DNA of 5,945 nucleotides from Chloroflexota bacterium (lineage in GTDB: Bacteria > Chloroflexota > Limnocylindria > P2-11E), in assembly GCA_025350745.1 (NCBI GenBank), contig JANXXG010000124.1:1-5945 (forward strand). The letters are read 5' to 3'. Below are positions 5,382 to 5,945 of the stretch, one piece after another. The translations under genes were made by a program, and so were the position numbers. Every line of letters begins with the position of its first letter. Position 1 is the first letter of the stretch. The notes under the pieces are model-generated. The model was not told the origin of the DNA. It worked only from the letters and a program-made list of their open reading frames with translations, and made no database searches.

Positions 5382-5945
5382 ATGAGCGGACACCGGCGGA
5401 CCGAATTCACCGAGAACCTGGACGCCGTGGCCCGGGGCGTCCGGCGCCTCGAGGAGATCCGGGACCCCATCCTCCGGGAGGCGGTCGCCGCAGCGTTGCG
5501 GCTGCGCGAGCGGGAGCTCCGGCTCGACCCCGCGAGCCGCATCCGGATGCGGAACACCGTGCTCGCAGCGCTCGCGCCGGCGAGGCCGACCCTCGCCGAC
5601 CGGGTCTATGCGGTGTTCGCGGTGCTCGGGAAGCCGGCGCCGATGCTCGTTCGGACGCTCGCGGTCGGCGTCCTCCTCTCCGGAATCGTGGGCGGCGCCA
5701 CCGTTGCGAGCGCTGATTCGCTCCCGGATGACGTCCTCTACGGCCTGAAGCTCGCCGGCGAACAGCTCCGTCTCGCGGTCGCCGTGAGCCCGGAGGATCG
5801 GGCGAGCGTCGAGCTGTCCATCGCCGAGCACCGCCTGGACGAGGCCGAACGTCTCGCGACGGCGGGCCGGGAGGACGACGCGATCATCGCCGCCGCCGCG
5901 TACGGCAGCTCGCTCGCGGACGCGGCCGCAGACCTCGCGAGCATC
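5382..5945 (+). CDS. DUF5667-domain-like single-pass membrane protein, N-terminal part
   Basis: An ATG at 5382, with AAGAGG at 5372-5377 four bases upstream, opens a frame of 188 codons that continues past the right edge. Residues 1-65 are charged and helical, with a LDPASRIRMRNTVLAAL segment like the cytoplasmic part of such proteins. One membrane segment lies at about 88-110 (MLVRTLAVGVLLSGIVGGAT). Outside it follow ADSLPDDVLYGLKLAGEQLR (111-130), SPEDRASVELSIAEHRLDEA and an Ala-rich helix. The pattern 'lPgd.LYp.K...E...l......R.......a..RL.Ea' is that of DUF5667, known mainly from Actinomycetota and Chloroflexota, with unknown function and often found near sigma or anti-sigma genes. Here it follows the VanW gene by 88 bases and may share its transcript. 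The domain call is from memory of the pattern. Confidence 0.75.
   Translation, partial: MSGHRRTEFTENLDAVARGVRRLEEIRDPILREAVAAALRLRERELRLDPASRIRMRNTVLAALAPARPTLADRVYAVFAVLGKPAPMLVRTLAVGVLLSGIVGGATVASADSLPDDVLYGLKLAGEQLRLAVAVSPEDRASVELSIAEHRLDEAERLATAGREDDAIIAAAAYGSSLADAAADLASI

Noticed and set aside
3932..5557. 541-codon minus-strand open frame
   Set aside because: It lies opposite the VanW gene and part of the next gene, is Arg/Asp/Gly-rich with no recognisable domain, and is the expected antisense shadow of a high-GC coding region.

Overview
The window is high-GC bacterial DNA with every supported gene on the + strand. It holds the tail of a class III aminotransferase, a complete adenosylcobalamin-dependent (class II) ribonucleotide reductase (nrdJ), a complete membrane-anchored VanW-family cell-wall protein, and the 5' part of a DUF5667-type membrane protein that runs off the right edge. 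GC-ending codons, a Z-type NrdJ, a VanW protein with peptidoglycan-binding-like repeats, and a DUF5667 protein together suggest a monoderm, high-GC lineage. Chloroflexota (Limnocylindria/Ellin6529-like) is my best guess and Actinomycetota is possible. This is inference, because no rRNA or other marker is present.

Layout. Bases 1-118 are the last 38 codons of the aminotransferase. Bases 119-406 form the nrdJ control region: a TTGACA-type promoter candidate, two NrdR-box-like sites whose centres are 31 bp apart, and a 33-codon leader ORF with an excellent Shine-Dalgarno sequence. The leader ORF's stop codon overlaps the nrdJ ribosome binding site. nrdJ occupies 407-3220 and carries a full set of catalytic residues. 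Bases 3221-3493 hold a small hairpin, a strong Rho-independent terminator, a GC-rich patch of short direct and inverted repeats, and a small inverted repeat. The VanW-family gene is 3494-5293. An 88-base gap with one weak hairpin leads to the DUF5667-like gene from 5382 to the end.

How it works together. nrdJ looks like a self-contained unit. It supplies deoxyribonucleotides through a B12-derived radical, needs no separate radical-generating subunit, is probably repressed by NrdR when dATP is plentiful, and is closed by its own terminator. The next two genes are an envelope-facing pair that may be co-transcribed, although nothing here proves they share a function. I see no tRNA, rRNA, CRISPR array, insertion sequence or phage gene. 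The points most worth a second look are the NrdR tandem sites, the leader ORF in front of nrdJ, and a short AT-rich codon island exactly over the NrdJ active-site cysteine. I do not see evidence for a new multi-gene system.
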